Shown here one piece after another: positions 21,894 to 33,844 of a stretch of 64,000 nucleotides of DNA (position 1 is its first letter; each line of letters begins with the position of its first letter). Origin of the DNA: Neckera pumila. Taxonomy: Eukaryota; Streptophyta; Bryopsida; Hypnales; Neckeraceae. The notes below the pieces were generated by a model. The model was not told the DNA's origin. It worked only from the letters and a program-made list of their open reading frames with translations, and ran no database searches. The DNA is taken from assembly GCA_963969595.1 (NCBI GenBank), contig OZ018415.1, positions 9,734,001-9,798,000 of the forward strand, written 5' to 3'. The translations under genes were made by a program, and so were the position numbers.

Positions 21894-24874
21894 AATTTGT
21901 ATTAGTAGATATGTTGTCTATGAACTTGAATTTGTCACGCAAGAAGGGCAAACATCCTATGTTTCATTTTATGTGAACTATTAGAGTTTGATGAATTTAA
22001 TTTCTCAGATATTATTTAATATCTAAACATGTCAAAACTACCTCGTGTGAATTTAGAATTTCATTTTGAATTTGTCTTATAATCTTAACAATTGTTTTTT
22101 GTCATCCCATGGGTAAAAAGAAGGAAAATTTGATTTACTGATTTCAATTTGTTTGGGCAGACAACGGATGCCCTTATTGGTCAAGCATCATCTTCATTGG
22201 CTCCAAACACTATTATCCCTGTTCATCTTGTCCTTGTCAAAGAGTGTGATGAACTAGCAACTCCTGCTCCAACAGACATGAACATCTCCAGCGACTTGGC
22301 AAAAGAGCAAGATGAAGAGGATAACTTGATAAGCACTAGTGCAATTGTGGATGCAATGGACCGGCCTGCAATCTCAAATTAATGGCCACGTGATAATCAC
22401 ATCACTTGGCAGAGAAATGGGAAGGGGAGGCAGCCTGTGTTTTCATTGGAAAGCTCTGAGACGGAGTATAGTTCATCATCAAATTATTTATTTTCTGTTT
22501 GTAGCCCTTTGCAGGAAGAGTTGTGCCAATGTGCTTGCAGTCTTAGTAAGCTAAGACACGACGTTGTCATTATTCATTTGAAGATGAATCGGTAGACATC
22601 AAATCAACATAGACAAGATTTACTTGTTTGTTCTCTATAGTATTTGGATATATGAACCTAAGGACCATGGATTTAGTTGGCTTTTTTCTAAGTGCATACT
22701 GTCCTTTTTTATTTTGATATAAATTGCTATCAAATGTTTGGCAAATCCCTGCATTTGTAAACATCTTCCTTGATTGCACTTTTACTTCAATTATAACTTA
22801 CTATATTTTGTTCTATATTCTAGATGGATGTTTTGCCTTTGAACAAAACACAAGAGTAGAGAGTGTTGGAAACTCCTGACACTAGTGAAGAAGCTCAGCC
22901 GGATATTGAAGGTGATTAAGCACCCTTATTCATAGAAAAGGATGTAGAGGAAGACGAGGAGAAGGAATTGTTGGAAGATGAGCTCTGTTGACTTCAGAAG
23001 GTGGACTTTGTTGCCACAATCGAGATGTTGAGGATGAAGCCGGACAAATTGTTTCGGCTTCAAATTCCTCTTTGCCGGCTTGTTGCGATGCCCATGGTGA
23101 GACCAACATTGTCCAGCAATGTGAAGAAATTGGAGATCGAGTTTGTTTTTGGATACCGTAAAGGAGCAGCAGTATTCTATGTCTCCACCACAAACAAAGG
23201 AGGGGAAACATCTGAGTTCACGGACGAGGATATGAGCCGCTGGAATTCAGTCTGGAGGAAGAAGAATGATGACTTCAAAGACTACTTGGAGTACGAGCCT
23301 TGATTGCGTTTCTTGAAGAACTTGAAGTTCTTTATTTGCGATGGGAATCACCGTTTTTGTGCGTGGATGAGCTACATTACAAGAATTGAATACAGAAATC
23401 CAGACTTCCGTTGCCTTGTAGACTACATCGTGTTGGACACAAAAGGAAAGACGGAGTTAGTCATCCAAGTCATGCACAACATAAACAAGTACGTATGCCT
23501 TTGATTTTTTTTTTGGCAATTCAGTATTCTTTTTTATCATTTCAAATTTCTCATGTTTCATTTCGTTTGAGAAAACTGACCCACATTGTTCTTTGCAGGG
23601 CAATGGAGGATTCTCATGTGAAAACAAACTTGGTACATGATTTATACCGTACTCAAAAGTACAGGCTTCTTCCATTTGAAAAGTTCAGTGAGATGCTGAG
23701 GCCGTCGAAAGTGAAGCGATGTTTTGCTAAACCTACCAAGAAATGGTATTCTATGCCTCAAGAAGTATTCGCTTCCTTCTTTTTTTGAGTAAGCATTTAT
23801 TTTGGTGTTATTCCAGGATTTGAATATATTATTTCATAATCTATTATTTTTATTTGCATGTATTTTTGGTTCTCAATTTATTTCTATTTTCTAGCAAGAG
23901 ATTTCGCAAGCGGCGGATGCAACGGTGAGGAAGTATAACGAGACAATAGAATTTGAAAACAAGTCTGCCAAGGGCATAGCTCATCCCATGCATATTGGAG
24001 CAAGAGACAAGAATCAAAAGTTGAACTCATGGGTAAACTCTTGGCAGTTTACCCTTGAACTCTTGGCAGTTGCTCAGCCAATGAATGGAGCCGGATTTCT
24101 CATAGAGGTGAGATGCATTTTTGTCAGATTGATTATATTTCATCATTTGAATTTGCATGTGATGATTTGATGATTGGTATGAACAAGTTTTGGTTTTTGT
24201 TGTAGGTGGAAAAGCATTGGAGCTTGAATGAGGTTCTGGAGATGATATTGGAGAAATTAGAGATGGTGGCAACATGTTGCACACCACATCCTTTCACAAG
24301 GTGAACTTCTTGCAGTGGTGGAACTCTTCATATCCATCTCGTGAAGCTTGAAAGTTTTTGCCGAGGCCCATTTTTGAAACACAGCTCGGACCTTTCTTGA
24401 ACAAATGCGTTTTTTGCGCTGGGATAAGTGATTGTCTGTTAGTAGATTGAATCTATATATTTCATGTAACTCGTAGATGTGTATATTACTTGATGAACTA
24501 ATTAGGCTAACATGTGTTTTTCTTTTACAGATTGAAGATACAGCGGTGGAGTACTTTGATGACGTTGTGAAGCAAGACAACATTCCAGTAGACTACGGGG
24601 GCCCGCAGCAGCCAGAGTTCCTCGTAGAGTATATAGAGGGATGACGGAAGAGACTTTGGGACCAAGGGTTTGGTCCATTCTTGAGAGGCACCAATAGTTT
24701 CAAGAAGGGAGACTCATTTATGACTTTTGAGGGTACAAATTTGGTTGTTCAAAGGGTTCTATTCCAGTAAGTTAACATCAACTAACACTAGTGTAATTCT
24801 TGGCTTTTAGATGCTTATTGATATTATTAGGTCATGCTTCTTTCATCAAATCTTTTTTTTTTTTTTTTTTTCAC

Positions 24875-25759
24875 GAACCAAAAATGGGGGTACTTTGAGG
24901 TGCCTCAAAAACCATCATTGGATCCGATGGTATTTTTTAAGTTACCTCAAGGTACCCCCATTTTTGGTTCTTTTTTCATATTATCAATCTTTTTATTTAT
25001 TTTTATTTTTCAAGAACCAAAAATGGGGGTACCTTGAGGTAACTCAAAAACCACCGTCGGATCCGACGGTGAATTTTGAGGTCCCTCAAGGTACCCCTAT
25101 TTTTTGTTCTATTTTCATATTACCAATTCTTTTTGTTTTTTTGGAATTTTTTTTTTAAAGAGAACCAAAAATGGAGGTACCTTGAGGGACCTCAAAATAC
25201 CCCCATTTTTTGTTCTCTTTTTTAGTTTCCAAATTTTTTTGTCTTTTCAAATTTTTTTTTTAAAAGAACCAAAAGTGGGGGTACCTTGAGGTACCTCAAA
25301 AACCACCGTCGGATCCAACGGTGGTTTTTGAGGTACCTCAAGGTACCTCCATTTTTGGTTCTCTTTTCTAGTTTCCAATTTTTTTGTCTGTTTGGAATTT
25401 TTTTTTTAAAAGAACCAAAAATGGAGGTACCTTGAGGGACCTCAAAATACCCCCATTTTTTGTTCTCTTTTTTAGTTTCCAATTTTTTTTGTCTTTTCAA
25501 ATTTTTTTTTTAAAAGAACCAAATGTGGGGGTACCTTGAGGTACCTCAAAAACCACCGTCGGATCCAACGGTGGTTTTTGAGGTACCTCAAGGTACCCCC
25601 ATTTTTTGTTCTCTTTTCTAGTTTCCAATTTTTTTGTCTATTTGGAATTTTTTTTTTAAAAGAACCAAAAATGGGGGTACCTCAAGGGACCTTATAAACC
25701 ATTGTCGGATCCAACAATGGTTTTGAGGTACCCTTAGGGACTCCCATTTTTGGTCCTGT
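24875..25759. repeat. Cluster of seven foldback elements (H5-H11)
   Basis: Seven successive hairpins at 24875-24970, 25013-25110, 25160-25218, 25265-25363, 25411-25469, 25515-25613 and 25661-25757. Full units run from GAACCAAAAATGGGGGTACC through a central CCGTCGGATCC(G/A)ACGG to GGTACCCCCATTTTTGGTTC, 96-99 bp. The copies at 25160 and 25411 lack the centre and are only about 59 bp. Spacers of about 42-50 bp are T-rich. A 250-bp higher-order unit (short plus long hairpin) is repeated twice in 25160-25613. The cluster lies in an intron of the ParB-like relic. Confidence 0.9.
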
Positions 25760-27773
25760 TCTTCGTTCCCATTGTTTTGGTCTACTTTGCATAATTTGAA
25801 GGTTTCAATCAATAATTGCGTGGATTATGAGGTTTTATAATATTTTTCATTGTTCTTTGGTTTCATAGCTTCTCTTTACTCAAATTATTTCATAGAACAT
25901 GTTTTTATTTTTATTTTCCATTTATTGAAGCTTTTGTATTGATTGATTTGTTTTTGAATATCAGATATTTCAAGCTTGAGCTTGAACCGAAAGGTGCAAT
26001 TGCAGGGAACAACCTCCCTCCGTTTTTGCCTACATGATTAGACCGCAGTTCGGGGGGGGGCATGTATACTCCAAACCAAATGCGTACATTCACAACGGCT
26101 CACCTCAGTGGTGGTGGTTGATATTTGGATTGCCCCAGCACTTTCACTCATTTGTCAGAGGTACAAATGCGGGCAACTTTGGAAGGCAAAGGTGTTATTG
26201 ATTTGGAGGTGGATGAGTTTGCAGGCTTGACCGAGATGCAAAAGAGAAGGGCCATTGCGAGGAAGGAGGCCAACGATAAGAGAAAAGAGGCTCGCGTCAT
26301 TGACTTAGCAAATACAAAAGAGAAAAAGGAAGCAGATCGTCTGCAAAGGTTGGCGGAGAAGGAGAAAGAGAAGGAAAAGGAGAAGGAAAAGGAGAACGAG
26401 GAGAAGGCCAAGTTGAAAGGCAAGAAGAAGGTCGATGGAGGTGTTTCAGTTCTAGCATCTTCGACCGTGGACCAAGGATCCCAGATGCAAATGGGATCTG
26501 AAAGTGAGGTGAAGAGGAAGGCATTACCGCACTTGACGGAAGATGGAGGAAGATGACGCAATCAACACGGAGGATTTAATCCTAAATCTCTCTATTGAAG
26601 ACTGGGTTGATAACATGGAGCCTGATCCACCAAATTGCTACATGGAGGTGCTAGAATTTCTGAGGAAGGTAATTTATTCATAATTTTGACTTGACTTTCA
26701 TGTATAAGCTGAATGACATGATTGTAATTTGGATTGATGTTTAAATCATTTCATCGTTGTATAATTGCAGTTGTCGACAGGAAAGCGTTGCATGTATGGG
26801 GGTGAAGTGAATTGGTTTCCGAGCGTGGACCTTGTCATTTTCGACCGTCTAGACAATTTGCCTGTGCCGGGAGTGTCCACTATGAAACATGAGGTGCCCA
26901 TATGGAACACCGATGTAGAGCAAGAAGCTCTTGAGTCAGCATGTGCTTTTGTAGAGAAGCATCTGCAAGACAACGGCTGCATAGTGATTATTGTGTAGAT
27001 TCCAGGTGCAATATCGCAGGAATGTGTGAGATCTACCCAATGGTCATTTTCAAGGAATTAATGGGCATGAACCGTCTCCCTTTGACATCAGCTATTGATC
27101 CCGCTACCACGGTAATTTTTCTATTTCTTTACAAGTAAAGTGTTAGTTATTTTAATTCTTCTTGTTAGCTTTATTTCTTACGTATATCTAGTTTGTTCAT
27201 TTCAAGTGCATCGATTGTTGTTTGTTGTGGCTTGGGCCGTCACATCATGGCCTTGGAAGAGAAAAAAGACATTTTTGAAGCCTTGTTGGAACCTATGAAG
27301 AAAGTTGCTCCGATTGTAGTAACCACACAAGTGACACAGCCGGCACCGGCAATTGTTGCATCACAAGATCTTGAGTCAGCACCCATGGTGCCCAAGAAGT
27401 TTGCTCGGAAGACTAAAAGCAGTAAGTAATTTTGCAATATTTTGCTCATGATTCTTGGCATGGTACTTTTAACGCTTCAGAAATCTAACACTGTGTCATG
27501 TATGTTTGCAATTGTACAAGATTGACGACAGCAGATGCAATTGTAAAGAAAAGAAGTCTTCTCTTCAGTCCAGAGAAGACTTTTGATCTTCCGATATATG
27601 CCAAACAAATAGCCTCGGCATTTTTGGATTTTGGCTGCCAGAAACCTAAGCGCAAAAAAAATAACTATGCTTTGAATGTCTTAGATTTTATAGACAGGTC
27701 AGCGTCTGAGGGTAGAGAGACTTTTGAGTCGTCTACTTCGGATGATTCCGTGACGGAGTCTACTGCAACTTAG

Positions 27774-29544
27774 TTTCACGAGATTGACATATCTTGTGAG
27801 TTATTGTATTGTGTGTTGATTTTGATTATGATTGGATTTGTGTCTTTTATGGCTACATCATGGGCATATTTCTTTACCATTCCATTTTATGATTTTTTAG
27901 GGTGTTGCAATATGTGATAGAAGTAGAAATATAGGAAACAACATTCTAATTTGATTAATTCTACTTTAATGTATGTAAAACATCTTTTGGCGTATGGTAA
28001 ATAGTGTATTCTTTGGAATTATTGGATATATTACAACAAAATTTGGATTTACGATATCCGCCGCTTTGTTTATTTACTGGAAGAGATGTCTTAATTATGC
28101 GTTAAGGATTGGCATTCAATCCCACATATATTTTGGGAATATATTGTCCTTTTATTCTAGATTCTTTAAGCTTTGATGATCTAACTTGCATACCACCCGA
28201 AACTTTGAGAATTGAAAGAATGTCATTAGTCTATCACATACCATCTACGTTGTATTGAGCCTAGACTTTTATTAAGCCTAATTGATTATGTGTTGTATTT
28301 ACCAATCACAAGAAGTTTGTTGTATTTAGGCCACACTTTTATTAAGCCCAAACCATTATGTGTTGTACTTATTGACCGGCATGAAGTCTTTGTTGTATTT
28401 AGCCTATAGTTCTATTAAGAAAAATTGAATATGTATTGTATTTAGTCTAAACTTTTATTAAACACATTTGAATTTCTGTTGTATATAATAATAAATAGTT
28501 ACTGATGAATTACCTTATAGAGCTTTTCAATTGGCCTTTATTTATTTTTGATGAGGCTTGGATTCATAATCTTGTAGCATACTAATTAATAAGGTTTTTG
28601 ATCTATCCATTACATGTCTGGATGACCATAAGAATTCTTTGACTTGGTTTGTACTTAATTATCCAAATTCTCACATTCACCTGACCCAATGATGGTATGT
28701 TGACCTTGCCTAAGTTCTTGAACCATATTCATTGTTTGACTTGCTTTTTTAAGTGCTATTTTTCTTACAAATTGGGCTTCAGGGTCTATCTTAGTGTACA
28801 CCTGTGAATGCTTTTCGATTGCATGACAACAATGTTTGGAAATTGCACAACTGCTAGAATTCTCTCTTTTTAGCTAGGGCTTGCATTTGTAACCTTTGTT
28901 TGCTATTTCCACAAGCATTATTGTTTTCTAGAAAATAGGCTTGAAACATAGCATTTTTGTTAATACCTTCAAGCATTCATTCAGTTTACCTAAAATTGTT
29001 AGACAGTGAAATGGAATTGGCATTTAACCAAAGTTGTTTAATTTCTTTTGGAGCTTTGTAATTTAGATTAAACTTCAATACATATTAGAGTGTTAAGTGG
29101 TTAAAAAGCCCGTTAATTTATAATCCTAAACTATACACCAAACTCTATGATTGTGAATAATACAAGAAGCTGAACTAAAATAGCATTTTGCGATGTATTC
29201 GTGGCAATTGAGAATTGTGATTAATATATGTCTTTTTTTAATGAACCAAAGTAAAAAATTACAAAATTTGATAAAGTGAAAAATAAATGATAGATAAGAT
29301 ATAATACCAAACTATTAATTACCCGATTTATCCTAAATCTATATCCTTAGTTTTCTAATAGATTGCACCTCTTGAGGTGATTTCATTTTAAAATGACCAA
29401 ATTTGATTATTGCAAATAAAATTTCAAAATTTTTTTTTTAGAGGTGCTTCACGTTTGAAGAAAATGATCTCACATTTCTTGAAATACAGAACACACATAA
29501 ACCCACAGTCATAGGTCCTTCATCCAAATTTGCACTAAAAAAAA
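27774..29544. other. No gene seen
   Basis: AT-rich sequence with an internal reiteration of TTGTATTTAG(C/T)CTA...TTTTATTAAGCC words at 28250-28460 (about 3-4 diverged copies); otherwise nothing recognised. Confidence 0.4.
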
Positions 29545-29615
29545 TTCCCGCTCACAGGCTCACAGGCTCACAGGCTCACATGCTCATGCTCCTAGGCTCG
29601 TCTGCTAGCAACCCT
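29545..29615 (-). repeat. Dispersed repeat D, copy 3, with GGCTCACA short tandem repeat
   Basis: Four consecutive GCTCACAG-type units (10-bp period) are followed by TGCTAGCAACCC. In complement this matches the GCTAGCA...GTGAGC head of the other copies. Confidence 0.5.
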
Positions 29616-30219
29616 GGTAATAAAGTAGCAAAGTGCATGCTTTATTTTCATCTTTTCTCCTCTCTACTATAACTATTTGAAGTATAGATATTCATTCCCT
29701 CAAAATCTGCCTGATGCCTTTATTTGGTCCCCCTTGTTTAAATATGTTGTCAACTGCATATGTTAGTTATTTGAAATTAGATAAAATACTTGAAAATTCT
29801 ATTGCAACACTTCATGGTCATCGGGAAGCAACAACCACAATGACTAGCCCATCTTTTAAGTGTTAACATTGTGCTTATTTTCTAACAATAATCCCTAACC
29901 ATCTGAAAGAAGAATATTTTGGTTTAGTATTGTGATAGTCTTATTTTTTATGCATGCACAATGGCTTTCAATGTGAACACTTGCAAATTTCCACCATAAT
30001 AGGTATAATTGAGATTTCATGTATTATGTGTTCAAAGTCCTAACCCAAATTTCTCCATAGTGGCATAGTTGCATAATTATGTACTTTTGTAGTCATAAGT
30101 CCCTTACTACCAAAGATTTGAGATAAGTGGATGCAAGTCTTCATTTTTTCTTATTTTTATAAGATTCTAAACTTATTATTCTAATTTGTCCTCCTTTTTG
30201 TTTTTCATTTTTTTCCCGA

Positions 30220-30690
30220 ATTTTCCTAAATTTTTTTTCTTTGTCCCATTTTTCCTTCCTTTCTTCATCCATTATTTTCATCCATTTCCAATTTTTATTC
30301 ATCTACTTTCATCAATTTTTAGATGTTTTCATCCATTTTTAATGTATTTTCATCCTCTTCCACTTTTTTTTCATCCAAAATTTACATCCTATTGATTATC
30401 TATTTTCATCAATATTTTCATCTACTTTCATCTGTTTTTGAGTTTTTTCATCCACTTTTTCATTTACTTTCATCCACGTCTTCCTTCACTCTTTTTTCCA
30501 TCCAAAATTTTCATCTAGTTCTTAATGTACTTTAATCTATATTTTAATCCAACTTTTTGTATACTTTCATCTTTATTTTCTTTCCATTTTCATTAAACTT
30601 TTCATTTTTCTGTCCAAAATCTATTCTCCCTGCTCACCAATCCCCGCTTCCCGCTTGTTGCTCCAAGCTCACGTGCTAGCAACGCTTTAA
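30220..30690 (-). repeat. Dispersed repeat D, copy 4, with CATCC tract
   Basis: A TTTTCATCCA-rich tract (30255-30560) is followed by TCCCCGCTTCCCGCTTGTTGC and GTGCTAGCAACGC: the reverse complement of the layout of copy 1. Confidence 0.55.
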
Positions 30691-31026
30691 CATTAAAAAG
30701 TAAAAGAGCAATTCCAAGCTAATAATATGTGGCAATTCTGCTTTTTATATTGTTATGCTGCAACTTCTATTCAAGAACAATTCCAGGCTTATTCATGGGC
30801 TGTTTTTATAGTTAGTGTGTTCATAACGGCACTCACTGTGGAAATCCTCTATAGTTGTTTTGGAGAGATTACAAGACTTAGGATTTTGAACTTTTAGTAT
30901 GAAATTTGTCCTTTAGTGCCTCAAATAGTAGCCTTGGTCTAAAGAGAGAGTAAGCCTTTTGTCTTACAAATTTAGCAAATTAAAGCAAGCTGACATTAAG
31001 ATAGCTTTTAGTGACTGTGGCACAAA

Positions 31027-33457
31027 ATGACATGTGAGTTTGAGTGGAAGATGTTAGATTTGACTTCAAGATGCACTTTACTAAGCGGTATCGATATTGA
31101 CCACCCACCAATAGAAGAGAGCAAATTGCCTTTTGTAGGAGATAATGCCTCAACTAGAGTGCGACGAGGAGTGCAAACTAATGTTATAATATTCTTTCCT
31201 AGTAGGATGCCTTTTAGGGCTTGGACTTGGGTGGTGAATTTCTTACAAAGGCTTGCAATAGAACCATGGCTTCATTGGAGGAGTTTAAGAGTGATAAAAG
31301 CATCTTTGTCTATTGATTCATTTGTTCTAGCCGAGATTGGAGAACTTGCCAAGAAGTGCTGCTTTATAGAGAACAAATTTACTCTCTAGATTGCAAGCTG
31401 GGGAATCTTGTATCATAATGGTAAGACCTATTGAACATTCCTTCTCAATAGTACTTGATTGTTGCTCTTTGATATGAACCTCAAGAAATTCTTAAAATGC
31501 TTTTCGTAGCTGCCTCTATACTATGCATTTTAATCTATGCATTTGAAAATATAGGAATCATTGCTTGGAGGTTAATTTGCATATGGCAAGATGCTTTGTA
31601 GAGCAAAGAGTAGATGACCCTTGTCTTCACATTGTTGATGATTAATTTTTTGTGCATGAATGCAGGTGATAGCTTCAATTTTCTTAGATTAAAAGAAGGT
31701 GAGGTACCTGTGAACAATGGAGCCAGGTGGAATAATATAATGAGTAAGTTAATTTGAACTTGTGAATTTGAAACAGTTCAACCAAACATGTATTAGAATA
31801 TTGTATTGTTGAAGAAGAGATTTGTGCCAAGGTGGCAACATGGTGTTTCTTGATCAGTTGGTGGTGTAGTTTACAATTTTGTGTCTAAGATGCTGTTTGA
31901 TGGCCTCATTTGTGTGGGTGGTGGTCCAAAAGTTCATAGATATGGTATGTTGAATTCAATTGATGTTAAGAAAAATAGTTTGTTGCCTTATGCATTCTTA
32001 CAAGCAGGGACAGGATTCACTATGAGTGGTCTACACTTGAATGGGGCGCAAATCCCAGCAACAACCATGTGCACTAGTACTACTTTGAGAAGCAATGGAC
32101 CCCCTTCTAAGGTGATTTCAAGCAATTTGATGAATTGTATCAATTGCAACCTTCAATATCAATTTCATTTGAGATCTTGCACTAGAGACAACATAATATC
32201 ATCTTTAATCCATATTATTGAAAACTATATGGAGTGCATTGCAGAAACATGGGAACCTTGCAATTGACGAACAACATTTTTCTACTGAGGGATTCAAGAA
32301 TGTTGAGAAATCATTCATTCATGTTGCCAAAGCTATAGAGTTTGATGGGATCTCACTTGTAGTGAGGAGTGATGCTAGTGATCTTGCCCCTTCCTTTGGA
32401 GGTATGGTACTTGTCATCATTGACATATTTTAGCAAATTATGACATTTGTATGAATGAATTGATAAAGAATTATTTTTTACCAGACTAGTGAACTTTTAG
32501 ATTTTTGATCTTGTAATTTCAGATGGTCGAGTTTTACAAAATAAAAGACAAAAAATTTGAATGTTGCAAGGATTTCACAAGATGAGTATCAAAAGACCCT
32601 ATTATTAATAATGAAGATGGCAAAGACCAAGCAGCAACGTCTTATTGAGTATTGGAAGGGATAAGTAACATATTAAGGTCATACAAGATACAAAAAGCAC
32701 ATTGTCTTTGGACATCAGTCCAATTTATGATGGGAAGAAGTTTGCTTGAGTACTTTTATCCCTTACATTTATTTAGTGAGGGATTGAGTAGGCTTTTCAT
32801 TCATATACATATTTGTCTACAATGTTTTGCAGATGGAGATGATTGAATGCAAGAACAAGGTCATCATCCAATTCCAAAATTTGCCAGCATCGCAAATTTC
32901 TACTTCTAATGGTGCTCATCCCATGCGCTTCATCACCATATACCCATCATCTAGGGACAGAGAATATTGGCAGAGAGCGCTGCATGATTTGAGTGAAGAG
33001 CTTTTGTTGAATGTGAGCAGTTCAAAGTCTAGTATAATTCACAGGTATAGTAATGCATAATCTAGTGAAATAATAAATGTTGAATGCATTTTATATAAAG
33101 AATATATTTTCCTTTTGAGATTGTATGTCTTGGTTGGAAGCTAATTTTGAGCTCGGAATGAGCAGTATCGTAGGCCGCATCAAGTTCTTGCTTGGGAACT
33201 TTGAGAGCGCTTTACTAGAATTTGATTGCGCTACTAATTCCACCACAAAAGGATTAGCATCCACTCTACTTGACGGGGCCATGATCAAGTGTGCGCTAGC
33301 CAGATATCTAGAAGCCATGCAAGACATCAATAAGGCTGCTGAAATCAACCCTAACAAGAATGATATTAAAAGATTTCAGGCAAGCCTTGAGGACATCCTC
33401 TACATGGATTCTTTGAAGTCATCAACACCACTACTTCAGCCAACACAGCTAGTGTAA
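31027..33457 (+). pseudogene. Decayed multi-exon protein gene with TPR-like segment
   Basis: Collinear coding pieces: 31027-31389, about 31665-31735, 31881-32267, about 32228-32405, 32833-33044 (acceptor TTTTGCAG, donor GTATAG) and about 33120-33453. The piece at 33125-33400 has alternating helices (GRIKFLLGNFESALLEFDCA, LARYLEAMQDINKAAEINPN) that resemble two tetratricopeptide repeats. The piece at 31881-32100 (LICVGGGPKVHRYGML, TGFTMSGLHLNGAQI) resembles repeated strands of a parallel beta-helix. The pieces do not join in one frame, so the locus is probably broken. It runs directly into the kinase relic downstream on the same strand and may once have been the same or an adjacent gene. No function is assigned beyond TPR-like protein interaction. 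Confidence 0.35.
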
Positions 33458-33844
33458 GTATTACCAAAACCGCAACTTTTTAATTATGCATATATACCAT
33501 CCCAAGTATAAAAGATGACTTCGATTTTGTTAAGTTGACAATATTCAATTACTTTGGTGCAGTTCTAGCAGTGCCGCCTAGAACCAAAAGCTTCACCTGT
33601 CCTAATCTGTGGCCTAAATTAGACCTTTGTGAAGATGTATGTCACCATTTTTGGTTTGTGGAATATCGCCAATTTAACAAAATTGATCAATAATAGTTAA
33701 TAATTATTTATAAGTTACAATCAGTGAGTAATTATCAAGTTACAAGCACTACTATTATTCACCCCATGCTCCAATGTTTGTAGGAACATTTGATCGCTAG
33801 GAAAAATCCATCTAGTAACGGACTTATTCAATGTTGCAATGTGT

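Larger units (their letters stand above)
18165..27773 (+). pseudogene. Multi-exon relic: ParB-like domain plus possible DNA-methyltransferase-like C-terminal part
   Basis: Collinear coding blocks with plausible splice sites: 18165-18360 (MTQGKKAMSKTSEA...), 22160-22380, about 22824-23488, 23600-23789, 23894-24107, 24206 to about 24430, 24531 to about 24770, 25967-26669, 26771-27110, about 27190-27430 and 27534-27773. FICDGNHRFCAW (23331-23366) is the signature of the ParB/sulfiredoxin fold (I-x-DG-x-HR-x-x-A), preceded by a ParB-like segment around 23040-23160. 26200-26420 encodes a Lys/Glu coiled coil. VDLVIFDRLDNLPVPG (26826-26873), VEKHLQDNGCIVIIV (26951-26995) and GLGRHIMALEE (27229-27261) have the order and look of motif IV, a following strand and motif I of class-beta N6/N4 DNA methyltransferases, but the catalytic DPPY-type motif is not clear. 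Several stops (for example 23301, 24642, 26036) make this copy non-functional. The ParB call is moderately firm; the methyltransferase call is tentative. Intron sizes of up to 3.8 kb reflect transposon insertions. Confidence 0.5.

Noticed and set aside
24811..25812. Open frames on both strands through the hairpin cluster
   Set aside because: They read repeated arms and poly(T) spacers, with no start context or similarity; by-products of the palindromic repeats.
26148..26561. 137-residue minus-strand frame rich in Ser and Phe
   Set aside because: It is the mirror of the Lys/Glu-rich coiled coil encoded on the plus strand; the low-complexity composition creates it.
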